The notes under the pieces are model-generated. The model ran no database searches. It saw nothing but the letters and a program-made list of their open reading frames with translations, and was not told the DNA's origin. A stretch of DNA of 64,000 nucleotides from Chitinophagales bacterium (GTDB taxonomy: Bacteria > Bacteroidota > Bacteroidia > Chitinophagales > Chitinophagaceae), in assembly GCA_017303855.1 (NCBI GenBank), contig JAFLBL010000006.1, forward strand, positions 186,001-250,000, given 5' to 3'. The translations under genes were made by a program, and so were the position numbers. Positions 24,264 through 32,337 of the stretch are shown one piece after another (the stretch's first letter is position 1; each line of letters opens with the position of its first letter).

Positions 24264-25733
24264 ATGAAAGCCTTCCGGCTGCTACTGGGGCTGTTTGTAT
24301 GCAGCATCGTTTCGTCCGCCCAGCAACACTTCATCCGGTATGATCTTGCAGGAGAAAATGTCCGCTATTATAAAATTAAAAAGCAGGGCGATACGGTGGC
24401 TGTTTCCGTGTTGCCATTGGCAAAAACCAAACGGGTAAATCTGCAACTCGTAAATGCCGCCAGCAGTTACCGGCACCGCATTGTATACATCAACCGGGAA
24501 GAAACTCCGGAAGCGGTGGTAATTCCGGGAATAGGAGGCAACCCGGCACAGAAACTGGTCAGCGGTTTAACACCGGTTGACACGGATCTGTTTGGTATCA
24601 ATACGATCACAAAATCGGGCGGGGATGAAAAAAGCAATGACCGGTTTACAGAAACCGCTCAGCAAAAAGCCGCCAAACTGAAATTTGCCCAACAGTACAA
24701 TGAATATGCATTGGCATTGAGCCAATGGAATAAGGCCATGCTGTTTGAACAAAACTGTGAAGTACTCTGGAAAGAGCTGGCGGAACTCCGGTATACGCTT
24801 CAAAGTCCCGCAACGGAGATAAAAAAATCTGCTGTTGAAAAAACAACATCCCTGTTTCCTGGTGCCGATACGGATCCGTCCGTTATTCTGCTAAACAATA
24901 ATCCGGATAATCTGAAAAATGCGGTGAAAGCGGTTAAATCGGGCTATACTGCGTTGTTTACCACTTATGGTTCTTTTGATCTGCTGGATATCAGTTCCAG
25001 GGCAGCGGATTCACTGATGAGTGAAGCGGAGAAAAAAATGAAAGCGGTAACTACAGGAGCTGCCGTGGGAAGTACAACCGCACCAGACGCGCTGCTGAGC
25101 CGGATATCCACTTTATTCAGACAGATTAAGAGTGATAGTTATGTCCGGCTGGCGCCGTTGGAAATCAGCCGGAAAACCATCATGGCCGAAATTGATTTTA
25201 TTCCGCTGGTGGATACTGTTACCGCAACCGCTATTAATCTCGGTTCGGGAGACACGCTCCGCCGGCTTGTGCCGATTTTTAAAAAAGAACCCCTGCGGTT
25301 CAGGAATACCTATGGATTCAGTTTTGTTTCCTATGCAGAGAACCGCTGGCATTATTTTGTACGGCCCGATAGTGTGATCGCCCGTGAACCGGCTGATCAG
25401 TTTCAGCCTGTGGTGGTTACCTACCTTCATTTTTATGCACCCCGTGATAAGGGTTTTCGCTGGGGAGGTACGTTTGGCGCGGGTATTCCAGTGGGCGGCG
25501 ATAATGCAAAACTGAATATCATGCTGGGTCTGAGTACTTTTTTAGGAAAGAATGATCCGGTATGTATTTCGTTGGGTGTAACCGGCACACAGATAAAGAA
25601 AATGTCAGGATGGAAAACAGGGGATAAGGTTGGTTTCTCCCAGCTCACTGCTAATGATTACAACACTGTTTACCGGACCGGGTATTTCCTGGCACTGACC
25701 TTTAATCCGGCCATGCTGAATATGAAAGAGTAA
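24264..25733 (+). CDS. Exported protein with probable C-terminal beta-barrel, unknown function
   Basis: 489 residues: signal peptide MKAFRLLLGLFVCSIVSSAQQ; residues about 20-110 form a beta-rich head (RYDLAGENVRYYKIKKQGDTVAVSVLP); 110-300 are helical and charged; the last 110 residues (GFRWGGTFGAGIPVGGDNAKLNIMLGLSTFLG..SLGVTGTQIKKM..FLALTFNP) look like outer-membrane strands. The start at 24264 opens on the signal peptide. Head of a two-gene operon (11 bp to the next gene), divergent from the WG-repeat operon with a shared 142-bp control region. Functional linkage of the two operons is inference. Confidence 0.7.
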   Translation: MKAFRLLLGLFVCSIVSSAQQHFIRYDLAGENVRYYKIKKQGDTVAVSVLPLAKTKRVNLQLVNAASSYRHRIVYINREETPEAVVIPGIGGNPAQKLVSGLTPVDTDLFGINTITKSGGDEKSNDRFTETAQQKAAKLKFAQQYNEYALALSQWNKAMLFEQNCEVLWKELAELRYTLQSPATEIKKSAVEKTTSLFPGADTDPSVILLNNNPDNLKNAVKAVKSGYTALFTTYGSFDLLDISSRAADSLMSEAEKKMKAVTTGAAVGSTTAPDALLSRISTLFRQIKSDSYVRLAPLEISRKTIMAEIDFIPLVDTVTATAINLGSGDTLRRLVPIFKKEPLRFRNTYGFSFVSYAENRWHYFVRPDSVIAREPADQFQPVVVTYLHFYAPRDKGFRWGGTFGAGIPVGGDNAKLNIMLGLSTFLGKNDPVCISLGVTGTQIKKMSGWKTGDKVGFSQLTANDYNTVYRTGYFLALTFNPAMLNMKE

Positions 25734-25744
25734 AAAATCCGGGT

Positions 25745-26254
25745 ATGAAATCAATAAACATTTTTCTCCTGCTGGTTACCGGCACAGTGTTTTATTCCTG
25801 TAATCAGAAGCAATCATCACAACAAACACAAACAGGAAACATTGCTGCTTCCGCCTTCAGCTGGCAGGTAAAGGGCTGTGCTGAAAAAGCCATTCGTAGT
25901 AAAGCGGACATAACACCCGACAGTTTTCGTTCGTTTCCGGAATCAGCGGAACCGGGCCTTCCTTTACTGCATGTAGCCGGTGATTCCCTCTTATACACCC
26001 GTGAAGTAAGCCATCTCTGCTGCCGGGAAGTAACCGTGAGTGCCCGGCAACAACAATCCCTGATCACCATTACGGAATACTGGTTCAGGCCCGGTTGCAA
26101 ATGCAAGTGCAGTTCAACGGTTTCTGCGGTAATGCGGCAGTTGCCTGCCGGAGAATACCAGGTGATTGTAGTGGAAACAGGGACAGATCCGCTGCATGAT
26201 CAGTCAACAAATGCCGTGGATACGCTGTTGAACCGGAAAATCACTGTTCAGTAA
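25745..26254 (+). CDS. Lipoprotein, Cys-rich, unknown function
   Basis: 169 residues: MKSINIFLLLVTGTVFYSCN with lipobox FYSC (Cys19). The mature part has three Cys clusters (KGCAEK; HLCCREV; RPGCKCKCSS), which suggests disulfides or metal binding. The linker after the lipid Cys is Gln/Ser/Thr-rich (KQSSQQTQTG), as in other surface lipoproteins. It follows the gene at 24264 and belongs to the same unit. Confidence 0.7.
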   Translation: MKSINIFLLLVTGTVFYSCNQKQSSQQTQTGNIAASAFSWQVKGCAEKAIRSKADITPDSFRSFPESAEPGLPLLHVAGDSLLYTREVSHLCCREVTVSARQQQSLITITEYWFRPGCKCKCSSTVSAVMRQLPAGEYQVIVVETGTDPLHDQSTNAVDTLLNRKITVQ

Positions 26255-26280
26255 AATACTTATTCACAGGGGCGATCCGG

Positions 26281-26311
26281 TTTCAGCATCTCGGGTCATC
26301 AACGTAATTTG
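26281..26311 (+). promoter_or_regulatory. Promoter of the helicase gene
   Basis: TAATTTG at 26305-26311 fits the -7 consensus, with TTTC at 26281-26284 as a -33 candidate (spacer of 20). The ATG follows five bases later at 26317, so the leader would be very short or absent. Confidence 0.55.
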
Positions 26312-26316
26312 CGCCC

Positions 26317-28683
26317 ATGATGGATTATTTAAGTGGCCTGAATGACAGGCAGCGGGAGGCAGTATTACATAAAGACGGGCCGATCATGATTGTGGCCGGG
26401 GCGGGCAGCGGGAAAACCAAAGTACTCACCACCCGGGTTACCCATCTGATGGCTGCACACGGGGTGGATGCATTCAATATTCTGGCCCTTACATTTACCA
26501 ATAAGGCGGCGAAAGAAATGAAGGAAAGGGTGGAGAAAATCCTGGGCAATGGGGAAGCCCGTAATCTCTATATCGGCACTTTCCACTCCGTATTTGCCCG
26601 GATACTCCGGTTTGAAGCGGAGAAAATCGGCTATCCCCGCAATTTCACAATATATGATACCGATGATGCAAAAAGTGTGGTAAAGGCGGTAATCAATGAA
26701 ATGAACCTGGATGACAAGCATTATAAACCCAACCAGGTATATAACCGCATTTCTTCCGCCAAGAACGCATTGGTGGGTCCGGCTGAATACCGGAATGACT
26801 ATGGCCTGCAACAGGAAGATATGCGGGCCAACCGACCGGCAATCGGACAGATTTATGATGCGTATGTAAAACGTTGTTTTAAGAACGGGGCTATGGACTT
26901 TGACGACCTGCTCCTGAAGTTTTATGAATTACTGAAGACCGTACCGGAAGCCCTGGCCAGGTACCAGCATAAGTTTAAATACATCCTGATAGATGAGTAC
27001 CAGGATACCAACCCGGCACAGTATGAAGTAATCAAACTGCTGGGTGCCATGCATGAAAATGTATGCGTGGTGGGCGATGATGCCCAGAGCATTTATTCCT
27101 TTCGCGGCGCCACGATTGAAAACATTTTACAGTTTCAGAAGGATTATGATGAAGTAAAGCTGGTGAAACTGGAACAGAATTACCGGAGCACCAAGAGTAT
27201 CCTGCATGTAGCCAACGAAGTGATTAAAAACAACAAGGGACAGATCGAGAAAGTGCTGTTTACCGATAATGGCACCGGGGAAAAAATAAGGTTGATCCGT
27301 ACCATGACGGATAATGAGGAAGGAAAATTTGTAGCCGATACGATCCAGGAGCAAAAACTCCGGAATCATTACAGCAATAAGGACTTTGCCATTCTTTACC
27401 GGACCAATGCGCAGAGCCGGGCCTTTGAGGAATCCCTTCGCCGGATGGGTATTCCGTATACCATCTACGGAGGTATCAGCTTTTATCAGCGCAAGGAGAT
27501 CAAGGATATGGTAGGCTACCTGCGCCTGATTGTAAACCCCCGTGATGAGGAAGCCATCAAGAGAATTATCAATTACCCGGCAAGGGGTATTGGCAAAACC
27601 ACTATTGATAAACTGCTGCTGGCGGCCAATGAAAACAATATCAGTGTATGGGAAGTAATGGAACAGGCGGCCCGCTATGGATTCAGGGCCGGTACGCTTG
27701 CCGCACTGGAAGAGTTTGTGATAATGATAAAAAGTTTTGCCAGTATGCTTACCAAACAGAATGCCTATGAAGTGGCGTTTCATGTGGGTAAGCAGACAAA
27801 CCTGGTAAAAGAACTGTTTAATGATAAGAGCACCGAAGGGGTGCAACGTTATGAGAATATCCAGGAGTTACTGAACTCCATCAAAGAGTGGACGGAAAGT
27901 CCCGATAATGAAGACGGCGAAGTGGTAGACAAGAGCCTGGCGTCCTATCTGCAGCAGATTACCTTGCTTACCGATGCGGATGAAAAGGATCCGGATGCGG
28001 ATACCGTAAAGCTGATGACGATACACGCGGCAAAAGGACTGGAGTTTGGTTGTGTGTTTGCCGCCGGACTGGAGGAAATGCTTTTCCCCAATGCCATGGC
28101 GATTAATACCCGCGAAGAACTGGAAGAAGAGCGTCGTTTATTTTATGTGGTGGTGACCCGGGCCAAGCAACGACTCTGGATAACCTATGCCAATACGCGC
28201 TACCGGTTCGGTCAGCTGGTACAGAATGAACCCAGCCGCTTTATTGAAGAAATCCCATCCGACTATCTCGACCGCAGCTTTGCCGGTGGTGGCAGTAAGA
28301 ATCAAACCTCCAGCCACTGGGGTGGCGGATCCGCATTCAACCGGATGAAGGGCTGGGGCAATGAAGGAAAAAGTACCGATGCGAATGATGCGGAAAAACG
28401 ATACGGCCCGCCTCCTTCAAAGAAGCCATCTTCCACACCCTCCTATCTGCCGCCGAAGCCGGCGCAGCCAAAAGTGGTGGAACATACACCCGCGGCGGAT
28501 TTCGTAGCCAGCGATACTTCAAACCTGCAGGCGGGACAAAAAGTAGAGCACCAGAAATTCGGATTCGGCGAAGTAATGAAAATGGAAGGAGCCGCACATA
28601 ACCCGATAGCTACTGTGAAGTTTGAACATAACGGAGAAAAGAAAATCATGTTGAATTATGCAAAGCTGAGGATTGTGGAATAA
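26317..28683 (+). CDS. UvrD/PcrA-family DNA helicase
   Basis: A 788-residue superfamily 1A helicase, 3'-5', with roles in nucleotide excision repair and fork rescue. It contains the Q motif LNDRQREAVLH, Walker A AGAGSGKT (about 28-35), Walker B DEYQDTNPAQYE, QNYRSTKSI, LYRTNAQSRAFEE, the motif V/VI region MTIHAAKGLEFGCVFAAGLEEMLFP and VVTRAKQRLWI. The C-terminus (GQKVEHQKFGFGEVMKMEG..NGEKKIMLNYAKL) is the Tudor-like module of PcrA that binds RNA polymerase. The stop codon is the first codon of a TAATGAA/TAATGAG heptamer array. Confidence 0.95.
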   Translation: MMDYLSGLNDRQREAVLHKDGPIMIVAGAGSGKTKVLTTRVTHLMAAHGVDAFNILALTFTNKAAKEMKERVEKILGNGEARNLYIGTFHSVFARILRFEAEKIGYPRNFTIYDTDDAKSVVKAVINEMNLDDKHYKPNQVYNRISSAKNALVGPAEYRNDYGLQQEDMRANRPAIGQIYDAYVKRCFKNGAMDFDDLLLKFYELLKTVPEALARYQHKFKYILIDEYQDTNPAQYEVIKLLGAMHENVCVVGDDAQSIYSFRGATIENILQFQKDYDEVKLVKLEQNYRSTKSILHVANEVIKNNKGQIEKVLFTDNGTGEKIRLIRTMTDNEEGKFVADTIQEQKLRNHYSNKDFAILYRTNAQSRAFEESLRRMGIPYTIYGGISFYQRKEIKDMVGYLRLIVNPRDEEAIKRIINYPARGIGKTTIDKLLLAANENNISVWEVMEQAARYGFRAGTLAALEEFVIMIKSFASMLTKQNAYEVAFHVGKQTNLVKELFNDKSTEGVQRYENIQELLNSIKEWTESPDNEDGEVVDKSLASYLQQITLLTDADEKDPDADTVKLMTIHAAKGLEFGCVFAAGLEEMLFPNAMAINTREELEEERRLFYVVVTRAKQRLWITYANTRYRFGQLVQNEPSRFIEEIPSDYLDRSFAGGGSKNQTSSHWGGGSAFNRMKGWGNEGKSTDANDAEKRYGPPPSKKPSSTPSYLPPKPAQPKVVEHTPAADFVASDTSNLQAGQKVEHQKFGFGEVMKMEGAAHNPIATVKFEHNGEKKIMLNYAKLRIVE

Positions 28684-28814
28684 TGAATAATGAGTAATGA
28701 GTAATGAGTGTCCTGACGGTAGAAAAAGCAAAAATTATTTGAACAGGCCGAAAATCGGCCAGTAAAAGACGTTGAAGATTTTTCGATACTTACTCATTAT
28801 TCATTACTCATTAC
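28681..28814. repeat. TAATGAG heptamer array, inverted arms around a spacer
   Basis: taatgaa-taatgag-taatgag-taatgag at 28681-28708, and ctcatta-ttcatta-ctcatta at 28793-28813, arms in inverted orientation about 85 bp apart. The first TAA is the stop of the helicase gene. The same type recurs at 62061-62186. Confidence 0.88.
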
Positions 28815-28892
28815 GATTATTCATTCGTGATCGCTTCTTCGGCAGCTAAGCTTACCCCATCCCAATAAACATTCTTAGAACATTCACACCGC

Positions 28893-29666
28893 ATGCCCAC
28901 CGCCAGACAAAAGAAAAAAATCCGCCGCTTTATATTCATCCTGGTTGTACTCGCCCTGTTGAGTGTGGCCGCCTGGAGGGGCTGGCAATGGTGGCAATTG
29001 CGGGAAGCCCGGTATACGCATTACCCGGCTTTTGGCATTTCTATTCCCGGGGGGTATTCCATACATGGCATAGATGTGTCCAAATACCAGCACCTGATAT
29101 CCTGGGAAGGGGTGAAGGAAATGAAAGTGAAAAATATTCAGCTGGGCTTTGCGTTTATTAAAGCTACAGAAGGGATCAGTTATACAGACCCGCAGTTCAG
29201 GCGTAACTGGAAAAAAGCGCAGGAGGCCGGAGTGGTCCGGGGGGCCTATCATTTTTTTATTCCGTCAAGGGACGGAAAAGCACAGGCGCAGCATTTTATT
29301 GATAAAGTGGAATTAGGGGCAGGCGATTTTCCCCCGGTACTGGATATTGAGCAGCTGAATGGCACCGCGGTGAATGTGTTAAAGAAAAGAGCGAAAGAGT
29401 GGCTGGATATGGTGGAAGCACACTATGGGGTAAAGCCGGTGATCTATACCAATGTTGATTTTTATAACCGGAATCTGGGTGATGAATTTGACGAATACCC
29501 GCTCTGGGTAGCGCATTATTACCAGCCGCAGCAGCCCCGGATCGACAGGGGGTGGGTACTCTGGCAACACAGTGACAAGGGCCGGGTAAACGGGATCATA
29601 TCCCCGGTTGATTTTAATGTGTTTAACGGTGATTCAACGGAGTTCAGGCAATTCCTGATTCGTTGA
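28893..29666 (+). CDS. GH25-family lysozyme, membrane-anchored
   Basis: 257 residues: a basic N-terminus and one TM helix (FIFILVVLALLSVAAW, about 13-28), then a GH25 muramidase fold that cuts the beta-1,4 bond between MurNAc and GlcNAc. Motifs are HGIDVSKYQ (about 55-63), FAFIKATEG, RGAYHFF and PPVLDIEQL with the catalytic Asp/Glu (DIE, about 150), and WQHSDKGRVNGI near the end. The lack of a signal-peptidase site suggests a periplasmic enzyme held by its N-terminus. The preceding 200 bp hold only the heptamer repeats. Confidence 0.92.
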   Translation: MPTARQKKKIRRFIFILVVLALLSVAAWRGWQWWQLREARYTHYPAFGISIPGGYSIHGIDVSKYQHLISWEGVKEMKVKNIQLGFAFIKATEGISYTDPQFRRNWKKAQEAGVVRGAYHFFIPSRDGKAQAQHFIDKVELGAGDFPPVLDIEQLNGTAVNVLKKRAKEWLDMVEAHYGVKPVIYTNVDFYNRNLGDEFDEYPLWVAHYYQPQQPRIDRGWVLWQHSDKGRVNGIISPVDFNVFNGDSTEFRQFLIR

Positions 29667-29720
29667 ACAGGTAATTACGGTTATGAATTAGTAGTACCTT
29701 GTACATTCAATACTATTTTT

Positions 29721-29948
29721 ATGGAACAGGGATGGGATGATGATGTAAAGCGGTTTTTCAGTAAAATCCTGAATTCCGTTTCCCTGACTTTATGTTGGGC
29801 CATTGCCGCTGCTACAGCCGGAATCTATTTCCAATTGGGCTGGGCCGGCAATAAACCGGTAGCTTATACCCTTATTTTTTACATAGTATTGGCTGTAACG
29901 TTATTCCTTCTGGTTCGTTATTTGTACAGAACCTGGAGAAATGGGTAA
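29721..29948 (+). CDS. Small two-TM membrane protein
   Basis: 75 residues: a charged N-terminus (MEQGWDDDVKRFFSKILNS), then two helices (TLCWAIAAATAGIYFQLGWAG and AYTLIFYIVLAVTLFLLVRYLYR) and a basic C-terminus. Function unknown; similar small proteins are common in this phylum. A possible -7 element TACCTTG lies at 29695-29701. Confidence 0.68.
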   Translation: MEQGWDDDVKRFFSKILNSVSLTLCWAIAAATAGIYFQLGWAGNKPVAYTLIFYIVLAVTLFLLVRYLYRTWRNG

Positions 29949-30016
29949 AATACCCGCCTCCGGGGATGGACTTATTTGATGAAACCTGTATTTTAGACGC
30001 ATATACCACACGGCTT

Positions 30017-30421
30017 ATGGAATTAAAGCAACTCAGCAAATGGATGGTTATTACCGGTGCCCTGTTAATCTGGACGATAAAATTGTTTATCCGGCCTTTT
30101 TTCCATTTTGATCAACCCATGCATTTCTTTCTGGGTATTGCACCCAATTTCCTGGGCTCCTTTCTGATTCCGTTTGGTGCCTGTTGGTTCTTCAGCGGCC
30201 GTCAGTATTTACTGGCCAGGATTTTCCGCCTCGAGGGATTGGCTGATCTGCGTATTGTCTGTCTGTTGGGGTTTGCTTTACTGGTGATCAATGAATACCT
30301 GCAACTGATACCGGTATTTGGCCGGACCTTTGATTACTTTGATATCGTATTCTCTTCTTTTGGCCTCTTGCTTTCGTATGTAGTGTATGGAAAGCTGCAG
30401 CAACGGATGCAATATGCATAA
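30017..30421 (+). CDS. Membrane protein, VanZ-like end
   Basis: About 134 residues with four TM helices. The C-terminal INEYLQLIPVFGRTFDYFDIVFSSFGLLLSY matches the E-x-x-Q...R-x-x-D-x-x-D-x-x-x-x-x-x-G pattern of VanZ-like proteins. The start at 30017 (MELKQLSKW) is preferred over 29966, which overlaps poorly conserved leader residues; both are possible. Function unknown. Confidence 0.65.
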   Translation: MELKQLSKWMVITGALLIWTIKLFIRPFFHFDQPMHFFLGIAPNFLGSFLIPFGACWFFSGRQYLLARIFRLEGLADLRIVCLLGFALLVINEYLQLIPVFGRTFDYFDIVFSSFGLLLSYVVYGKLQQRMQYA

Positions 30422-30462
30422 CCTTGTTTCACCAATTTTCAGGAAAACGTATTGTTGACTTT

Positions 30463-30855
30463 TCAGTGATCGCAATCATCCGCGTGTGCATGATTGTGTA
30501 CCTGGCAGGAGCGGTAGTTATTGATATGGGCGGTTACAATCAGCAATACCGCGGGTACCAGGAGCCAGTTATGGTATTCCAGGAAAAACTGTTTTAATAC
30601 CAGGAAAATAAAACCAGCGACAAATAGACCGATCGGGAGCAGGCTGTGGTGGTGTTTTCTGAAGCCATGCCAGAGTGAATACAAGCCTATAGCCAGGGAG
30701 AGACCGATCATACCAATTTCAAAACCCAGGTGATGGATGATATTGAAGCCGAATAAAGGGAGGCTGGTAAAAAACAGGGGCAGGAGGGCGCAATGAATAG
30801 CACAGGCCAGTGAGGCCCCGATTCCCAACGCATCCCAGTTTATTTTTCCTTTCAT
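30463..30855 (-). CDS. MerC-domain membrane protein
   Basis: 130 residues with four TM helices. The N-terminal MKGKINWDALGIGASLACAIHCALLPLFF carries the CxxxHC pair of the MerC family (CAIHC, about 17-21), which binds soft or transition metals, and the C-terminus is His/Cys-rich (SCQVHNHAHADDCDH). In Bacteroidota, MerC genes commonly sit next to Fur-type regulators, so zinc or another essential metal is as likely as mercury. The ATG at 30855 is used; a TTG start at 30867 would add four residues. Divergent from the SCO1-like gene. Confidence 0.85.
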   Translation of the reverse strand: MKGKINWDALGIGASLACAIHCALLPLFFTSLPLFGFNIIHHLGFEIGMIGLSLAIGLYSLWHGFRKHHHSLLPIGLFVAGFIFLVLKQFFLEYHNWLLVPAVLLIVTAHINNYRSCQVHNHAHADDCDH

Positions 30856-30880
30856 GTGAGCATACAAAGGTATGCAAAAA

Positions 30881-30941
30881 GCAACATAGTTGCAAAATAT
30901 TCGTTCCGGTTCCGATTTGCGCCAATCGGGTCGTAACTTTG
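30881..30941. promoter_or_regulatory. Divergent control region: palindrome and SCO1 promoter
   Basis: gcaacatagttgc (30881-30893) is an inverted repeat with arms gcaac/gttgc 26 bp before the merC-like start, a good size for a Fur/Zur-type operator. TAACTTTG (30934-30941) is a perfect -7 box for the SCO1-like gene at 30959. The Fur-family gene lies two genes downstream. The operator assignment is inference. Confidence 0.5.
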
Positions 30942-30958
30942 AGCCTTAATTACTCATT

Positions 30959-31567
30959 ATGTCGAAGAAGGGCTGGATATATACCTTGTTTTTTATAACC
31001 CTGGCTATTGGATTTTATTTTGCCCTGGCGCAGATTATACCGGGGTATAGTACCCCGAAAGTGATGCCGATCAGTTTTGTAAAGCCATTTCGTTTTACCA
31101 CCCAGGACGGACAGCCGTTTACGGAAAAGGACGTGGCCGGAAAAGTATATGTGGCGGAATATTTTTTTACCACCTGTAAAACCATTTGCCCGGTAATGAA
31201 TACCCACATGAAGGAAGTGTACAATGCGTTGAAAAATGAGAAAGATTTCCTGATCCTCTCGCATACCTGTGATCCGGAAACGGACTCTGTACCACAGATA
31301 AAAAAATATGCCGATTCCATGCAGGTGGACACCCGCCGCTGGGTTTTTCTGACCGGTCGTAAAGACAGTTTATATAACACGGCCCGTGTCAGTTATACCA
31401 TTGATGATCCGAATAATAACCTGAAGAAACTGGAAGATCAGTTTTTGCATACCCAGTTCTGGGCCCTGGTGGACCGCAACGGGGATGTCCGCAAAATCTA
31501 TGATGGCATCAAATACAATGAAGTGAAAAAAATGATCAGTGATGCAAAGAAATTACTGAAGGAATAA
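30959..31567 (+). CDS. SCO1/SenC-family copper/thiol protein
   Basis: 202 residues: one N-terminal TM helix (WIYTLFFITLAIGFYFALAQ) and a thioredoxin-fold domain with the CxxxC copper ligand pair TCKTICP (about 75-80), the conserved Asp in CDPETDSV and the third ligand His in FLHTQFWALVD. It should help metallate cytochrome oxidase Cu-A or act as a periplasmic thiol reductase. It is followed by the Fur-type regulator after 12 bp, in one operon. Confidence 0.9.
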   Translation: MSKKGWIYTLFFITLAIGFYFALAQIIPGYSTPKVMPISFVKPFRFTTQDGQPFTEKDVAGKVYVAEYFFTTCKTICPVMNTHMKEVYNALKNEKDFLILSHTCDPETDSVPQIKKYADSMQVDTRRWVFLTGRKDSLYNTARVSYTIDDPNNNLKKLEDQFLHTQFWALVDRNGDVRKIYDGIKYNEVKKMISDAKKLLKE

Positions 31568-31579
31568 ATTACGAAACAC

Positions 31580-32026
31580 ATGCCTCACAAACATCATACA
31601 CAGGATATAGAAACCAGGATTGCCTCGTTGCTGAAGCGGAGTGATCTGAGTGTTACTGAAAGCCGCCGCAAAATTCTGCATCTCTTCCTGGAACAGCCCG
31701 GTGCCCTTGCCCATGGGGATATTGAAAAGAAAGCCGGTGAAAAATTTGACCGGGTAACGGTATACCGGACATTGCAGGCATTTGTGGAAAAAGGAATTAT
31801 CCATACAATACCTACGGCAGATAATTCCATCCGCTATGCATTATGTAAGGATGATTGTGCCGGAGGCCATCATCATGATCATCATATCCATTTTGTCTGC
31901 GATAGTTGCGGCAATACCTATTGCCTCGATGATGTGGTTACTCCCGAAATTAAATTGCCCAAGGGGTATACTGCCGCCCATGTGGAAGTAGTGGTGGAGG
32001 GTGTTTGTAAAAATTGCAAGGGGTAG
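31580..32026 (+). CDS. Fur-family transcriptional regulator (Zur-like)
   Basis: 148 residues: an N-terminal winged helix (RSDLSVTESRRKILHLFLEQPGALAHGDIEKK..FDRVTVYRTLQAFVEKG, about 20-80), then a metal-binding dimerisation domain with GHHHDHHIHFVCDSCGNTYCLDD and the C-terminal CKNCKG, i.e. two CxxC pairs that bind structural Zn. The regulatory HxHxHxH stretch fits Fur/Zur/PerR. The length is normal. It is co-transcribed with the SCO1-like gene and lies next to merC, so a metal-homeostasis regulon (Zn or Cu) is likely. Which metal is not decidable from the sequence. Confidence 0.9.
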   Translation: MPHKHHTQDIETRIASLLKRSDLSVTESRRKILHLFLEQPGALAHGDIEKKAGEKFDRVTVYRTLQAFVEKGIIHTIPTADNSIRYALCKDDCAGGHHHDHHIHFVCDSCGNTYCLDDVVTPEIKLPKGYTAAHVEVVVEGVCKNCKG

Positions 32027-32337
32027 GAAATCTGCATCACTTTATACTGGTCCTTATTAGTACAACTTACAGACTACTAACTTCGAACTACTAACTTATT
32101 CTTTGGGGTTGTTCCGGATTCAAAATCGTCTTAGCTCTTTAGGAAAAAACAAAGCCCCGGTGTAGAAACATCGGGACTTTAGGTTAAGGCTCTGATTAGT
32201 AGCTATTTTTACTGCGTTGATACGAGCAGTAATATTGTTTAATGCAATGGAGCATCTATTTTTCTGAATCAAAAATAACAAGCTGGTTTCACATTTCCGA
32301 AAAAATGATATACCACTTTCATGGTATTTTTTGGAGC
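32027..32337. other. Intergenic: heptamer remnants and a terminator
   Basis: It holds no gene. GACTACTAACTTCGAACTAC-type repeats lie at 32073-32099 (units ctactaa). At 32141-32180, aaagccccggtg and catcggga-cttt form a stem with an A-run on its left, which on the minus strand is a T-tract, a terminator for the M3 peptidase gene that ends at 32338. Confidence 0.6.

Noticed and set aside
27127..27846. 239-residue open frame on the minus strand
   Set aside because: Shadow of the UvrD/PcrA helicase gene.
30881..30893. Firm Zur-box assignment
   Set aside because: A palindrome is present, but consensus for this lineage is not known to me; kept only as a candidate.
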